A DNA stretch of 19,522 nt from an uncultured Clostridia bacterium (GCA_937894955.1 CALAXO010000161.1:1-19522), one strand, 5' to 3'. Numbered from the stretch's first letter, positions 6,338 through 14,335 are shown. Numbers and translations are program-made. Notes: generated by a model from the sequence alone, not told the origin.

Positions 6338-7597
6338 TTATTGTCTTGTTTCGGCAATGTATTCGTCATCCAGCGTCAATTTGACAATAAATTCCGCATC
6401 GAGCTCCGGATAGACGGATTTCCAGTTTAGATTTTCCCACGACTCCGCGCTGCCGAATCGCTTTGAGGCATATCTTCCGAACCCCATTGCATCGCAGCCG
6501 CAGTCGCGGCAAAGTTCGAACACCCGCGCAAGCTCGGTTTCAAAATACTGTTCCAGTTTCTGCTGCATTCCGCTTCGCCATTCCCTTCCGATTCTGCCCG
6601 ACTTATCCTGTCCGACAGTCAGAGAAATTTCATATTCCGCTTTTGCGGAGGGAGCACCGTCAACATTGACCGAAATGCGTTTTTTTTCAAGTTTTGCAAT
6701 CAATGCGGCACACTCCGCACCGTCGGGCTCACCGTAATCATACATTATTGTTCCCGATTCGAAATCGCCCTTTCCGATATTCATAAACTGAGTGTCATCC
6801 GCATCAAGCCACCCTTTCATAACCCATCCATCAAACAGTGCTGCGCACATTGTAAGCCCCTGCATTCCGCCCAGCCTTGCGCCGTTCTCGGCATCCGCCA
6901 AAGGATTTTCTCCCTCGGTCGCAGTATTTTTCTGTTTGGTATCCGTAATGACTTTCGGATCGTAAAAGCCCATTGGCAGCACGGGATCAAACCTTCCGCC
7001 GCCGCACGCTTCAAAGCAGCGCGCAGCATTTATCACCGCAACGCGCCCTGTTTTGCGCGCATCTTTAATTATGTCATCCTGCAATGTTGAAAGGTTCGCG
7101 TTATTGTTTGCACTCAGGCCGCCGAGGTATTCACGAACGCTGCAATGCGTCACCTGAACCATTGCGGAGGTTCGTATTCGCAGTGTGTCGAACGAAAGTC
7201 CCAAAAAATCCGGTATCATGCCTTTTCTTGCAAGCTCCTCACCAAAAACGAAAATATGCGTTCTGGTAAAGCTCAGTTCGTACGGCACGCCGTAGCTTAT
7301 TTTGTTTATCGCATCAAAAAGGTTTTCGGCCTCCACCGAAAGGACTATCGCGCCGCCTTCATTCTCATCGGAGGCATTTGAGCTTTCCCTTTGGAGCTCG
7401 AGAATCACCTCATATTTCTCTTTTTGACCTACGTCAGCGCCGACCGTAACAACATAACCGTAGTTATCAAGGCTCACCGGATTGAGGCAGCCGCAGAGCG
7501 GAAGCAATGCCGTGCAAACTGCCGCAGTCAAAGCCGTCAATGCCGCAGTGCGCAGCAGTGGTTTTTGTTTATTTTCGTGCCGCTGAGTTTGTTTCAT
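6338..7597 (-). CDS. gerC: Ger(x)C-family germinant receptor lipoprotein
   Basis: C subunit of a GerA-type germinant receptor, a lipoprotein on the outer face of the spore inner membrane. From the ATG at 7597 the protein has 419 residues. It opens with a lipoprotein signal: basic start, hydrophobic TAALTALTAAVCTALLP, then LCGC with the lipidated Cys near 37. Family features follow: VVTVGADVGQKEKYEVILEL, FDAINKISYGVPYELSFTRTHIFVFGEELARKG, and a C-terminal domain with QKLEQYFETELARVFELCRDCGCDAMGFGRYASKRFG. The frame stays open to 7777, but that would bury the signal peptide; CGGAG eight bases before 7597 decides the start. It begins 37 bases after gerB, and the 51-residue ORF follows 33 bases after its end. 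Confidence 0.92.
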   Translation of the reverse strand: MKQTQRHENKQKPLLRTAALTALTAAVCTALLPLCGCLNPVSLDNYGYVVTVGADVGQKEKYEVILELQRESSNASDENEGGAIVLSVEAENLFDAINKISYGVPYELSFTRTHIFVFGEELARKGMIPDFLGLSFDTLRIRTSAMVQVTHCSVREYLGGLSANNNANLSTLQDDIIKDARKTGRVAVINAARCFEACGGGRFDPVLPMGFYDPKVITDTKQKNTATEGENPLADAENGARLGGMQGLTMCAALFDGWVMKGWLDADDTQFMNIGKGDFESGTIMYDYGEPDGAECAALIAKLEKKRISVNVDGAPSAKAEYEISLTVGQDKSGRIGREWRSGMQQKLEQYFETELARVFELCRDCGCDAMGFGRYASKRFGSAESWENLNWKSVYPELDAEFIVKLTLDDEYIAETRQ

Positions 7598-7634
7598 CAG
7601 TTTTTCTCCGTTTCTTTTTATGCTAATGTAAAAT

Positions 7635-8741
7635 TCAGGAATGTTTTCTCCGTTTTTTCGCCGAAACGGCTCCGATGAAAGCCGCAAGCGCGGTCGGCAC
7701 GGCAATGAAGATGAAGCCGTACTCGGCATTCGCCGCGCGAGGGTCGGGAAGAAAGCGCATGATTCCTTCAAAATCAATGATTATCAGCAGTCCGACAAGC
7801 AGAACATTCGAACTCAGCACCGGCCGAATATCACGAACGCCGAAAACCTGCGAAAACAGCAGCGAAGCCGAATAAATATAGAACGAACCCGTCAGCATGC
7901 CGCCGATGAGCCACGCAATGTGTGCAAGTTTATCCATGCGCAGCAAATGCGTTTCAAGACTCTTAAGGTTGTTGATTCTGAACAGCGGCATAAAAAGATC
8001 GCCGAGCTCCGTGTAAGTGAACGCAAGGCTCACCGCAAGTTGTGCAGCCGCACAGACGAAAGCGGAGATTAAGGCGGCAATGACCCCTGCTTTTTTCGCG
8101 TGATGAACTCCCTGAAGTCCCGTACATGTTATCAAAAGCGACAGCAGAGCCGGCAGGAAAGCACCCGACTGTGAAAAAGCATGCCGTGTCAGCAACCCGA
8201 TGTCGCTGCCCGGAAACGGATACAATCTGTACGTTTCGAACTCGCTTGATGCCGTCAGAATCGAAACAACAAGCACAATCAGCAGCAGCAAAGCGAAGCA
8301 CTTTGCAGTCCGTCCTATGGTTTCAAAACCAAGCCATGCAACAAAAAGCACCGTCGGAAGCACATACATTGCAAGTTTTCCGTAACCTACGCCGTTGAAA
8401 AACAATCCATGCATCGCCTGGATGAACCCGCTGAGCGGTGAATATGCCGCAGCAAGCAGGCAAAACATCAGCACAAGTGTTACCGCTGCGCCGATCGTTC
8501 CCCCGAATGCGGACAGAATGAGTTCCGAAAGGTTTTTTGCTCCGCTGCGGCGCATTGCCGCAAGCACAATGATAAAAAAAACAAGCGCAATGATTCCGCC
8601 GGCAGGAAGCGTGATATAAGCCGCATTGCCGCAGACGCAGGTATTTTTTGTGTCAAACGTGAACAACCCGCTCGTACACATTGCAATTGCTGCAATCGAT
8701 ATGCCCTCGCGAACGCCGATGCGCCCTTCCCTGAGATTCAT
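7635..8741 (-). CDS. gerB: GerB-family germinant receptor permease subunit
   Basis: B subunit of the germinant receptor, an APC-superfamily integral membrane protein thought to carry the germinant-binding pocket. The 368 residues form about ten hydrophobic helices, as usual for GerAB/GerKB, with the N-terminal LREGRIGVREGISIAAIAM and a basic SAKKRRKHS end. The ATG at 8741 is preferred to the in-frame GTG at 8747 because a GGGGGG stretch lies at ribosome-site distance. The ATG overlaps the stop of the 41-codon ORF by ATGA, which predicts translational coupling. Which germinant it senses cannot be told from sequence. Confidence 0.93.
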   Translation of the reverse strand: MNLREGRIGVREGISIAAIAMCTSGLFTFDTKNTCVCGNAAYITLPAGGIIALVFFIIVLAAMRRSGAKNLSELILSAFGGTIGAAVTLVLMFCLLAAAYSPLSGFIQAMHGLFFNGVGYGKLAMYVLPTVLFVAWLGFETIGRTAKCFALLLLIVLVVSILTASSEFETYRLYPFPGSDIGLLTRHAFSQSGAFLPALLSLLITCTGLQGVHHAKKAGVIAALISAFVCAAAQLAVSLAFTYTELGDLFMPLFRINNLKSLETHLLRMDKLAHIAWLIGGMLTGSFYIYSASLLFSQVFGVRDIRPVLSSNVLLVGLLIIIDFEGIMRFLPDPRAANAEYGFIFIAVPTALAAFIGAVSAKKRRKHS

Positions 8742-8863
8742 AAGCACCCCCCGAAAACAGTTTTTGAAAGCCGGTTTTTGAATTTCCGCTTAACGGCAAA
8801 ACCCTGATTCGGGTTCATGCGCTTATCCACGCATTTAAAACAGTGTTTCAAAAATTTTTTCAT
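8738..8863 (-). CDS. 41-codon basic ORF coupled between gerA and gerB
   Basis: A short ORF fills the whole gap between gerA and gerB. Its ATG (8861-8863) overlaps the gerA TGA as ATGA, and its own TGA (8738-8740) overlaps the gerB ATG as ATGA. AGGAAGG lies six bases upstream, inside the end of gerA. The 41 residues are strongly basic (about 12 Lys/Arg against one Asp) and contain a CFKC pair near the start and a Cys near the end; there is no membrane helix. I know of no such product in gerA-type operons. It may be a real peptide, for example nucleic-acid or membrane-surface binding, or a leader whose translation only carries ribosomes on to gerB. Confidence 0.65.
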   Translation of the reverse strand: MKKFLKHCFKCVDKRMNPNQGFAVKRKFKNRLSKTVFGGCL

Positions 8864-10521
8864 GATTTTCCTTCCTGTTTGGGCAGCGTATCTCCGTGCG
8901 TGTTCATGTAATCCTCCGCCCTGTGATGCATTCCGAGTTTTCCGCGAATAACGAACGGACGTTTCGAGAGGGTTTTCGGTGCAAAAGGCGCAAGGAACGG
9001 AACACCGAATGATTTCATGTTTGCAAGGTAAGCCGTAAACACAACCAGTGCCGCCGCAAGTCCGAGCAGCCCCCCGAGCCACGCCGCAATCACGAACGCG
9101 ATACGGGAATATGATGCGGCAATTTGTGTTGAATAATCCGGAACGCAGAAGTTTCCGAGCCCCGACAGGGCAACGATGATGAGCATTACGGAGCTTGCAA
9201 GATTCGCTGCCACCGCTGCCTGCCCGAGTATCAATCCGCCGATTACGCCGATCGCCTGCCCGATGCTGCCGGGAACGCGCATCCCCGCTTCCCTTATCAG
9301 CTGAAAAACAAAAAGCAGCAGAAGCATTTCAAACGGGAGCGGTTCGAAAACCATCTTCCGCGACTGTATAACAGTGCTCAGCACTTCCGTTGAAAGCAGC
9401 CCCTGATGATACAGCGCAAGCGCAACAAAGTATCCCGGCAGCAAAAGTGAAATCAGAGCTCCCGCATAACGCACGATGCGCAGGAGTGTTCCGAGAGGCT
9501 TCCGCATGTAAATATCCTCCGGGCTGTTCATGAGTGCGGAAAGCGTTATCGGCATGATAAGCGCGAACGGGCTTCCGTCCGCAATTATCGAAACCGCACC
9601 CTGCATTATGAAAGATGCGACCCTGTCCGGCCTTTCGGTTGCGAGTGTTTGCGGAATCGGCGAAAAACCGTCGCCCTCTATAAACTGGTCAAGCATTCCG
9701 GTATCTATGATTGTGCGCGTGTTTACCTTTGCCAGCCGCCGTTTCACTTCCTCAATAAGTGTTCGGTTCGCGACGCCGTCCCGGTACATAACGGCAATTC
9801 GTATATTGTTATCACACCCGGCGGGACGGAACTCAACAACAAGATCATCCGAATGAATGATTCGTCTGACAAGTGTTATGTTCGTTCTCAGATTCTCCGT
9901 GAACCCTTCCTTCGGTCCGCGCACGATTTTCTCGTTCTCCGTTGTTGAAACGCTGCGTTTTTCAAACCCGCGGGTCTCCGGAATTATTGCTTCGGATTCA
10001 CCCTGCACGAAAAGGGCTGCTTTACCGTCCGTTATTGCCGTTATAACAAGGTTAAGATCACTTTCCGTCCCGATTTCGCTGACTTGCAGGATATTATTGA
10101 TTATGTCTTCGCTGCTTGTATCCGCATCCTGTTTTGCCGTCATGAGCGGCCGCATTATAAAATCCGCAATCGTCTCATCGCTTGCCATCCCGTTCATATA
10201 CACAATCAATGCGGGAGTTTTCCCCGCAATATTGAGCCGGCGGAAGATAACATCGGTGTTTATATCTGCACGGAACACAGTCCGCAGTTCCGCTTCCGCA
10301 GCGTTTATATCCGCAGGAACGGGGCGGAAATCTGGTTCTCCCTGCGGCGCAATATCCTTCCGGCCGCCGAAGTTCTTCGGCTCCCCCGCTTCACGTTCGG
10401 TGAGTTCATATCGCATATCGTGCCTGTCAAAGGCGAAAAAGCGTTCCAACCTGCTGCGAATGCCTTCCCCGCCCTGTTTGCTTTCGTGATTATTTGATTC
10501 ATTATTTGATTCGGGTTTCAT
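8860..10521 (-). CDS. gerA: GerA-family germinant receptor subunit A
   Basis: A subunit of the germinant receptor in the spore inner membrane. The soluble N-terminal half includes VSEIGTESDLNLVITAITDGKAALFVQG and the hallmark ETRGFEKRSVSTTENEKIVRGPKEGFTENLRTN. The C-terminal half has several membrane helices around PLPFEMLLLLFVFQLIREAG and RVPGSIGQAIGVIGGLILGQAAV, both typical of PF03323 proteins. The frame is open to an ATG at 10605, but the best ribosome site (GCGGAG, six bases upstream) serves the ATG at 10521, giving 553 residues starting MKPESNNESNNHESKQGGEG. The alternative is a 581-residue form. First gene of gerA - orf41 - gerB - gerC - orf51, divergent from pdaB. Confidence 0.93.
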   Translation of the reverse strand: MKPESNNESNNHESKQGGEGIRSRLERFFAFDRHDMRYELTEREAGEPKNFGGRKDIAPQGEPDFRPVPADINAAEAELRTVFRADINTDVIFRRLNIAGKTPALIVYMNGMASDETIADFIMRPLMTAKQDADTSSEDIINNILQVSEIGTESDLNLVITAITDGKAALFVQGESEAIIPETRGFEKRSVSTTENEKIVRGPKEGFTENLRTNITLVRRIIHSDDLVVEFRPAGCDNNIRIAVMYRDGVANRTLIEEVKRRLAKVNTRTIIDTGMLDQFIEGDGFSPIPQTLATERPDRVASFIMQGAVSIIADGSPFALIMPITLSALMNSPEDIYMRKPLGTLLRIVRYAGALISLLLPGYFVALALYHQGLLSTEVLSTVIQSRKMVFEPLPFEMLLLLFVFQLIREAGMRVPGSIGQAIGVIGGLILGQAAVAANLASSVMLIIVALSGLGNFCVPDYSTQIAASYSRIAFVIAAWLGGLLGLAAALVVFTAYLANMKSFGVPFLAPFAPKTLSKRPFVIRGKLGMHHRAEDYMNTHGDTLPKQEGKS

Positions 10522-10728
10522 AAGCTTCTCCGCTCCCTGGTTCATTCGTGTTCTGCGTTTTTCCGAACTGACGCTGTTCTGTTCCGTTTTACCCAATGCA
10601 TTCATAAACGTCGTTTTTATGCAGAGAACGTTTTGTTCGGTATTTTCCCGATTTAGCTTTTCTCCGCTTTATTCCGTTTATGCAAATTACGCAAATTCGT
10701 GCCGCGGCCGCAAATTTCGCGCTGCTCG

Positions 10729-10758
10729 GAATGTTTCCGATGATCCGCTTCATATAAT
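10729..10758 (+). promoter_or_regulatory. Candidate sigma-G-type promoter of pdaB
   Basis: GAATG (10729-10733) and CATATAA (10751-10757) are spaced 17 bases, close to the forespore sigma-G pattern (GHATR, 17-18, CATnnTA), with one mismatch in the -10. The same place contains TATAAT (10753-10758) but no good sigma-A -35 box. It lies 37 bases before the pdaB start. I found no equally good promoter for ger; the best is a weak CATAAAA at 10615-10621 on the minus strand. Confidence 0.5.
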
Positions 10759-10794
10759 CAAAACGGAAACAATCAGTTAAGCGGAGGATCGGCA

Positions 10795-11661
10795 ATGAAA
10801 ATAATGGTAATATCCAAAAAAACCCTCATCTGGGCGGCGACGGTGCTGCTTGTCATTGTTGCTGCAATTGTATTTGCGGTCTTTTCCGGCAGGGACGGCG
10901 GTATCGAACCCGACCGTCCGACCGGAGGCGAGCCGCAGTCGAACCTTAATTTGCCCGGTTCGGCAGCAGCCGGCGGGGTTGAACAATATGAGCTTGAAGT
11001 GCTTGCGGGGTTGATGAAGGAGCTGCCCATTTACAGCGTTTCGCGGAGCGACAAGCGCATCGCGCTTACAATCGACGCTGCGTGGGAGGACGATAAAACG
11101 GACTTTATTCTTGATACACTGAATGAATACGACATCAAGGCAACTTTCTTTCTTTGCGGTTTCTGGGTGAATGACTACCCCGACAAGGTGAAAGCCATTT
11201 CCGACGCCGGTCACGAAATCGGCAATCACTCCCTTACCCATCCGCACATGAGCAAACTTTCACCCGAGCAAATGAAAAGTGAGCTTTCACAGTTTGACAA
11301 TCTGCTTGAACCCATCATCGGCAGGCGAACAAAGCTTTTCCGCGCGCCTTACGGCGAATATGACGACAGAGTTATAAAAACCGTTCGTGAAGCGGGTTAC
11401 GAGGTCATTCAGTGGAATATTGACACCGTTGACTGGAAACCTGAGCGTTCCGCACAGACGATTCTTGACACCGTGCTTCCGAAACTTTCGGACGGTTCGA
11501 TCATCCTCTGTCACAACAACGGCTATAAGATGGAGCAGTATCTTCCGACACTTATTGAATCCGCGCTTGCTCAGGGATACAGCTTTGTTACCGTCAGTGA
11601 CCTGCTTTTGAACGGCGAAACCATTATCGACGTGAACGGCGTGCAGAAACCGGCTCAATGA
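10795..11661 (+). CDS. pdaB: PdaB-type polysaccharide deacetylase, membrane anchored
   Basis: NodB-homology carbohydrate esterase 4 family protein, 288 residues, most like sporulation deacetylases of the PdaB type acting on peptidoglycan or cortex glycans. Residues 11-30 are a single membrane anchor (LIWAATVLLVIVAAIVFAVF), a low-complexity linker runs to about 62, and the NodB domain covers about 85-275. Motif 1 reads LTIDAAWEDD (Asp94) rather than TFDDGP, so the usual metal-binding second Asp is missing; PdaB proteins share this kind of change. Motif 2 is HSLTH (145-149), motif 3 RAPYGEYD, then QWNIDTVDW and ILCHNN with His240. GGAGG lies nine bases before the ATG. It is divergent from the ger operon and has its own terminator. 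The exact subfamily is less certain than the fold. Confidence 0.88.
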   Translation: MKIMVISKKTLIWAATVLLVIVAAIVFAVFSGRDGGIEPDRPTGGEPQSNLNLPGSAAAGGVEQYELEVLAGLMKELPIYSVSRSDKRIALTIDAAWEDDKTDFILDTLNEYDIKATFFLCGFWVNDYPDKVKAISDAGHEIGNHSLTHPHMSKLSPEQMKSELSQFDNLLEPIIGRRTKLFRAPYGEYDDRVIKTVREAGYEVIQWNIDTVDWKPERSAQTILDTVLPKLSDGSIILCHNNGYKMEQYLPTLIESALAQGYSFVTVSDLLLNGETIIDVNGVQKPAQ

Positions 11662-11708
11662 TGCCGAACCACCGCAATATCGTACGACACTGCGGCAGCG
11701 CCGCACTT

Positions 11709-11745
11709 CGGCGGGGGTAGTTCAGGTTCGCCCCCGTCGTTTTTT
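11709..11745 (+). terminator. Intrinsic terminator of pdaB
   Basis: CGGCGGGGG (11709-11717) pairs with CCCCCGTCG (11731-11739) over nine pairs including one G-U, and six Ts follow directly (11740-11745). A second small hairpin, TGCGGC-AGC-GCCGCA, lies just upstream. Confidence 0.88.
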
Positions 11746-11816
11746 GCTTATTTTTATTTATATTATGTATTTTTGCGCAAAAATTGTGAAACGATTCCGA
11801 TTTTGATAAAAAAGAC

Positions 11817-11845
11817 TTGAAAAAACCCGACGATTGCGGTATATT
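11817..11845 (+). promoter_or_regulatory. tig promoter P1 (sigma-A)
   Basis: TTGAAA (11817-11822) and TATATT (11840-11845) are separated by exactly 17 bases. A transcript from here would have a leader of about 255 nt before tig. Confidence 0.75.
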
Positions 11846-11859
11846 ATGGTTGTCAATCA

Positions 11860-11888
11860 TTTACAGCCGCATCACCCTGTGTTATAAT
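11860..11888 (+). promoter_or_regulatory. tig promoter P2 (sigma-A)
   Basis: TTTACA (11860-11865) and a perfect TATAAT (11883-11888) are separated by 17 bases, 43 bp downstream of P1. Tandem promoters suggest strong or dual control of tig and perhaps clpP-clpX. The leader from P2 would be about 210 nt. Confidence 0.75.
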
Positions 11889-11894
11889 AAATCA

Positions 11895-12106
11895 TTGTGG
11901 ATACTGCCCGGGACGCTTCGTATGCTGTGCATTTTTTGCAGCATTGAGCGTTTGCCCGGATGCTGTCCCTCAGGAAAAAGCCTGATAAATCTTTTTTGCG
12001 GCGCAGGAGTTCCGCTTTGCGGGCATCGCTGTAAAAATTTCAATCAGCGTTTCCTCGGCACACTAATCGGACAGAAGTACCGATGCAGATATATTTGGAG
12101 GATTAT
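11895..12106 (+). ncRNA. Long structured leader of tig
   Basis: The tig leader folds on paper into a long hairpin at 11908-11959: CCGGG / CCCGG, ACGCT / AGCGT and ATGCTG / CAGCAT stack in order, interrupted only by small internal loops, around a T-rich apical loop. Next is a weak terminator-like element, TCAGG-AAAAAG-CCTGA, with six Ts at 11992-11997. Two 5-bp helices follow (CGCTG / CAGCG and ATCGG / CCGAT), the last just before the ribosome site. This layout would suit a cis-acting attenuator, but I recognise no known riboswitch or T-box signature. Seen: complementarity. Inferred: function. Confidence 0.45.
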
Positions 12107-13429
12107 ATGTCAGAACTCACAAACATTGAAAACGGCAAAGTCAAGCTCAGCCTCAAAATCCCCGCAGAGGATTACCGCAGAGCTTTGGAAAGCGCGTACC
12201 GCAGGACCGGTGCACATTACAACATTCCCGGTTTCCGCAAGGGCAAAGTACCCCGTAAAGTTATTGAAGCAACCTACGGCGTGAACGTTTTTTGGGATGA
12301 AGAATTCGATTCACTCGTTCAAAGCGTTTATTCCGATGCGCTTGCCGAGCACAATCTTGTGCCCGAGATTCAGCCGAACATTGAGTTCACCGAAGTATCC
12401 GAGCAGGACGGCGTCAGCTTCACCGCGGAAGTTGTTCTCCATCCGACGGTCAAACTCGGCCAATATAAGGGAATAGAAGCACCCATTATTGAATATAATG
12501 TTACGGACGAAGAAGTTTCGGCAGAGATTCAGAAAAAGCTCAACGAGATGGCGACCGAAGCAGCCGTTGAGGATCGTCCCGTTCGGCAGGGAGATATCGT
12601 TACCCTCGATTTTGCAGGCTTCATCGGCGATGAGCAGTTCGAAGGCGGCACTGCCGAAGGCTACAAGCTCAAAATCGGTTCCGGTTCCTTCATTCCCGGA
12701 TTTGAAGAGCAGATGGTAGGCATGAGCATCGGCGACGAGCGTGACATCAACGTTACCTTCCCCGAGGATTACCATGCGGAAAATCTTGCGGGCAAGCCCG
12801 TTGTTTTCAAAGTCAAGGTTCACGCAATCACCGAAGAAAACGTTCCCGAACTGAATGACGAATTCGTTCAGGATATTTCCGAATGCTCCACCGTTGACGA
12901 ATACACCGCCTACGTTCGCAGTGATCTTGAAAAACGCGCTGCCGAAAGAGCAAAGAACGAGCGCACCGACCTCATCCTTCAGAAAGTCATAAACAATGCG
13001 GAAGTTGAAATTCACGGCGATATCGTCTCCGCAGAGGTTGACATGCAGATCGACAGATTCGACAAGCAGCTTCAGTCCTTCGGCGCAGATCTCAAGAGCT
13101 ACCTTGAATACGCACACCTTTCCATTGAAGATATGCGCAGGGACTATGAACAGGCAGCTCAGCGTCAGCTCAAATCCCAGTACGTTATGATGGCAATCAT
13201 CGATGCGGAAAAGCTCGAACCCACCGACGAGGATTTCCGCGAGGTTATCGCAATGAGCGACACCGCAAAGCAGCAGCATTGGGATGACGAAAAAATTGAT
13301 GCCGAACTTAAGGACAACCGCATGAAATATGCCGTATCCGCACTTTACAACGCCGCAGTAAAAATGCTTGTTGCAAACGCCGTTGTTCCCGCAGAAGCAC
13401 CCGCGGAGGAAGCACCTGCAGCGGAATAA
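12107..13429 (+). CDS. tig: Trigger factor (ribosome-associated chaperone and prolyl isomerase)
   Basis: Binds at the ribosome exit tunnel and shields emerging chains. The 440 residues have the normal three-part layout: ribosome-binding N-domain (about 1-115) with signature GFRKGKVPRKVIEATYG; FKBP-type isomerase domain (about 150-240: GDIVTLDFAGFIGDEQFEGG...GSGSFIPGFEEQMVGM); and the helical C-domain to the end. It finishes in an Ala/Glu/Pro-rich tail (VVPAEAPAEEAPAAE), common in Firmicutes homologues. GGAGG before the ATG at 12107 decides the start over an in-frame ATG at 12083. It is followed by clpP and clpX, a widely conserved order that joins folding with degradation of new proteins. Confidence 0.97.
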   Translation: MSELTNIENGKVKLSLKIPAEDYRRALESAYRRTGAHYNIPGFRKGKVPRKVIEATYGVNVFWDEEFDSLVQSVYSDALAEHNLVPEIQPNIEFTEVSEQDGVSFTAEVVLHPTVKLGQYKGIEAPIIEYNVTDEEVSAEIQKKLNEMATEAAVEDRPVRQGDIVTLDFAGFIGDEQFEGGTAEGYKLKIGSGSFIPGFEEQMVGMSIGDERDINVTFPEDYHAENLAGKPVVFKVKVHAITEENVPELNDEFVQDISECSTVDEYTAYVRSDLEKRAAERAKNERTDLILQKVINNAEVEIHGDIVSAEVDMQIDRFDKQLQSFGADLKSYLEYAHLSIEDMRRDYEQAAQRQLKSQYVMMAIIDAEKLEPTDEDFREVIAMSDTAKQQHWDDEKIDAELKDNRMKYAVSALYNAAVKMLVANAVVPAEAPAEEAPAAE

Positions 13430-13708
13430 ATCCTTTACGCGGAACAAATCATCCGCTCAGGTCGACGGATGATTCAATTTCCTTGCCGAAGCGGACGGAA
13501 CACGGCTTTTCCGGCTCCCGGGGATACCGAAACCATCGGTCGGTTGGCTTCAGCCGACAGTTTTCGGGCATTTACGGGAGCCTTGCAGAACCGGAGCATG
13601 ATATTTGCATCTGCCGCAAATGCCTGTTTCGTGCAAAATAACTCTTTCAACTCGGCGCACACGGTCAGCCCGTGCACCGCACAAAAAACTTTTATTTCGG
13701 AGGTCAAC
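13430..13708 (+). other. 279-bp tig-clpP intergenic region rich in hairpins
   Basis: I see no gene here. AATCATCCG (13447-13455) pairs perfectly with 13466-13474, but no U-tract follows. At 13527-13567 CCGAAAC / GTTTTCGG encloses GTTGGC-TTCA-GCCGAC. ATTTGC / GCAAAT also repeats inverted further on, around 13610-13622. The clpP frame is open through most of this region without a ribosome site. No clear sigma-A promoter, CtsR box or CIRCE element was found. Confidence 0.45.
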
Positions 13709-14296
13709 ATGAGCAGCTTAATTCCCATCGTTGTTGAACAAACCAACAAAGGCGAAAGGTCATATGACATCTATTCCCGTCTGCTGAAGGACCGCATCAT
13801 CTTTTTGGGCGGCGTTGTGGATGACGACACCGCCAACCTTATCATTGCGCAGATGCTCTTCCTTGAGGCAGACGATCCCGACAAGGATATTTATCTTTAC
13901 ATCAACAGTCCGGGCGGCAGCGTTTCCGCCGGCATGGCAATTTACGATACCATGCAGTATATTCGCTGCGAAGTTTCCACGATCTGCATCGGAATGGCCG
14001 CTTCCATGGGCGCATTTCTGCTTGCTGCGGGCGCAAAAGGCAAGCGCCGCTCCCTGCCGAACAGTGAGATAATGATACATCAGCCTTCCGGCGGCGCACA
14101 GGGGCAGGCATCGGATATTAAGATTCATGCCGAACAGATCCTGCGCATTCGCAAAAAGCTGAATGCTATACTTGCCGAGCGCACCGGCCGGCCCGTTTCC
14201 GATATTGAACTCGACACCGAGCGCGACAACTATATGACCGCAGACGAAGCTCTTGCATACGGGCTTATCGACGAAATCGTTCAGCCCAGGAGATAA
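13709..14296 (+). CDS. clpP: ATP-dependent Clp protease proteolytic subunit
   Basis: Serine protease that forms the 14-subunit chamber fed by ClpX and other Clp ATPases. From the ATG at 13709 the protein has 195 residues and starts MSSLIPIVVEQTNKGERSYDIYSRLLKDRIIF, the canonical ClpP N-terminus; GGAGG lies five bases upstream. The frame continues upstream to 13469 but that part is not ClpP. The catalytic triad is Ser99 (GMAASMGAF), His124 (MIHQPSGG) and Asp173 (TERDNYM), all intact. The oxyanion-region SPGGSVSAG is at 67-75. clpX follows 233 bases later. Confidence 0.98.
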   Translation: MSSLIPIVVEQTNKGERSYDIYSRLLKDRIIFLGGVVDDDTANLIIAQMLFLEADDPDKDIYLYINSPGGSVSAGMAIYDTMQYIRCEVSTICIGMAASMGAFLLAAGAKGKRRSLPNSEIMIHQPSGGAQGQASDIKIHAEQILRIRKKLNAILAERTGRPVSDIELDTERDNYMTADEALAYGLIDEIVQPRR

Positions 14297-14335
14297 AATC
14301 CTTTTTTCGGCCGCAGCCGATGTTCAATGCGGAAT

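Noticed and set aside
7598..7777. 60-residue N-terminal extension of gerC
   Set aside because: It would place the lipoprotein signal peptide inside the protein and overlap gerB by over 140 bases; a good ribosome site serves the ATG at 7597.
9857..10489. 210-codon plus-strand frame opposite gerA
   Set aside because: Ser/Arg-rich shadow of the GerA N-terminal coding region, without a ribosome site.
10522..10605. 28-residue longer gerA start at 10605
   Set aside because: Less likely because only the ATG at 10521 has a ribosome site, but it cannot be fully excluded.
11850..11888. TTGTCA as -35 box for the tig P2 -10
   Set aside because: The spacing to TATAAT is 27 bases; TTTACA at 17 bases is the proper partner.
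12311..13447. Long open frame of 378 codons antisense to tig
   Set aside because: It mirrors the trigger factor codons, has no domain and lies wholly opposite a conserved gene.
13469..13708. 80-residue N-terminal extension of clpP
   Set aside because: The ATG at 13709 has GGAGG and gives a standard ClpP; the upstream part has no ribosome site.
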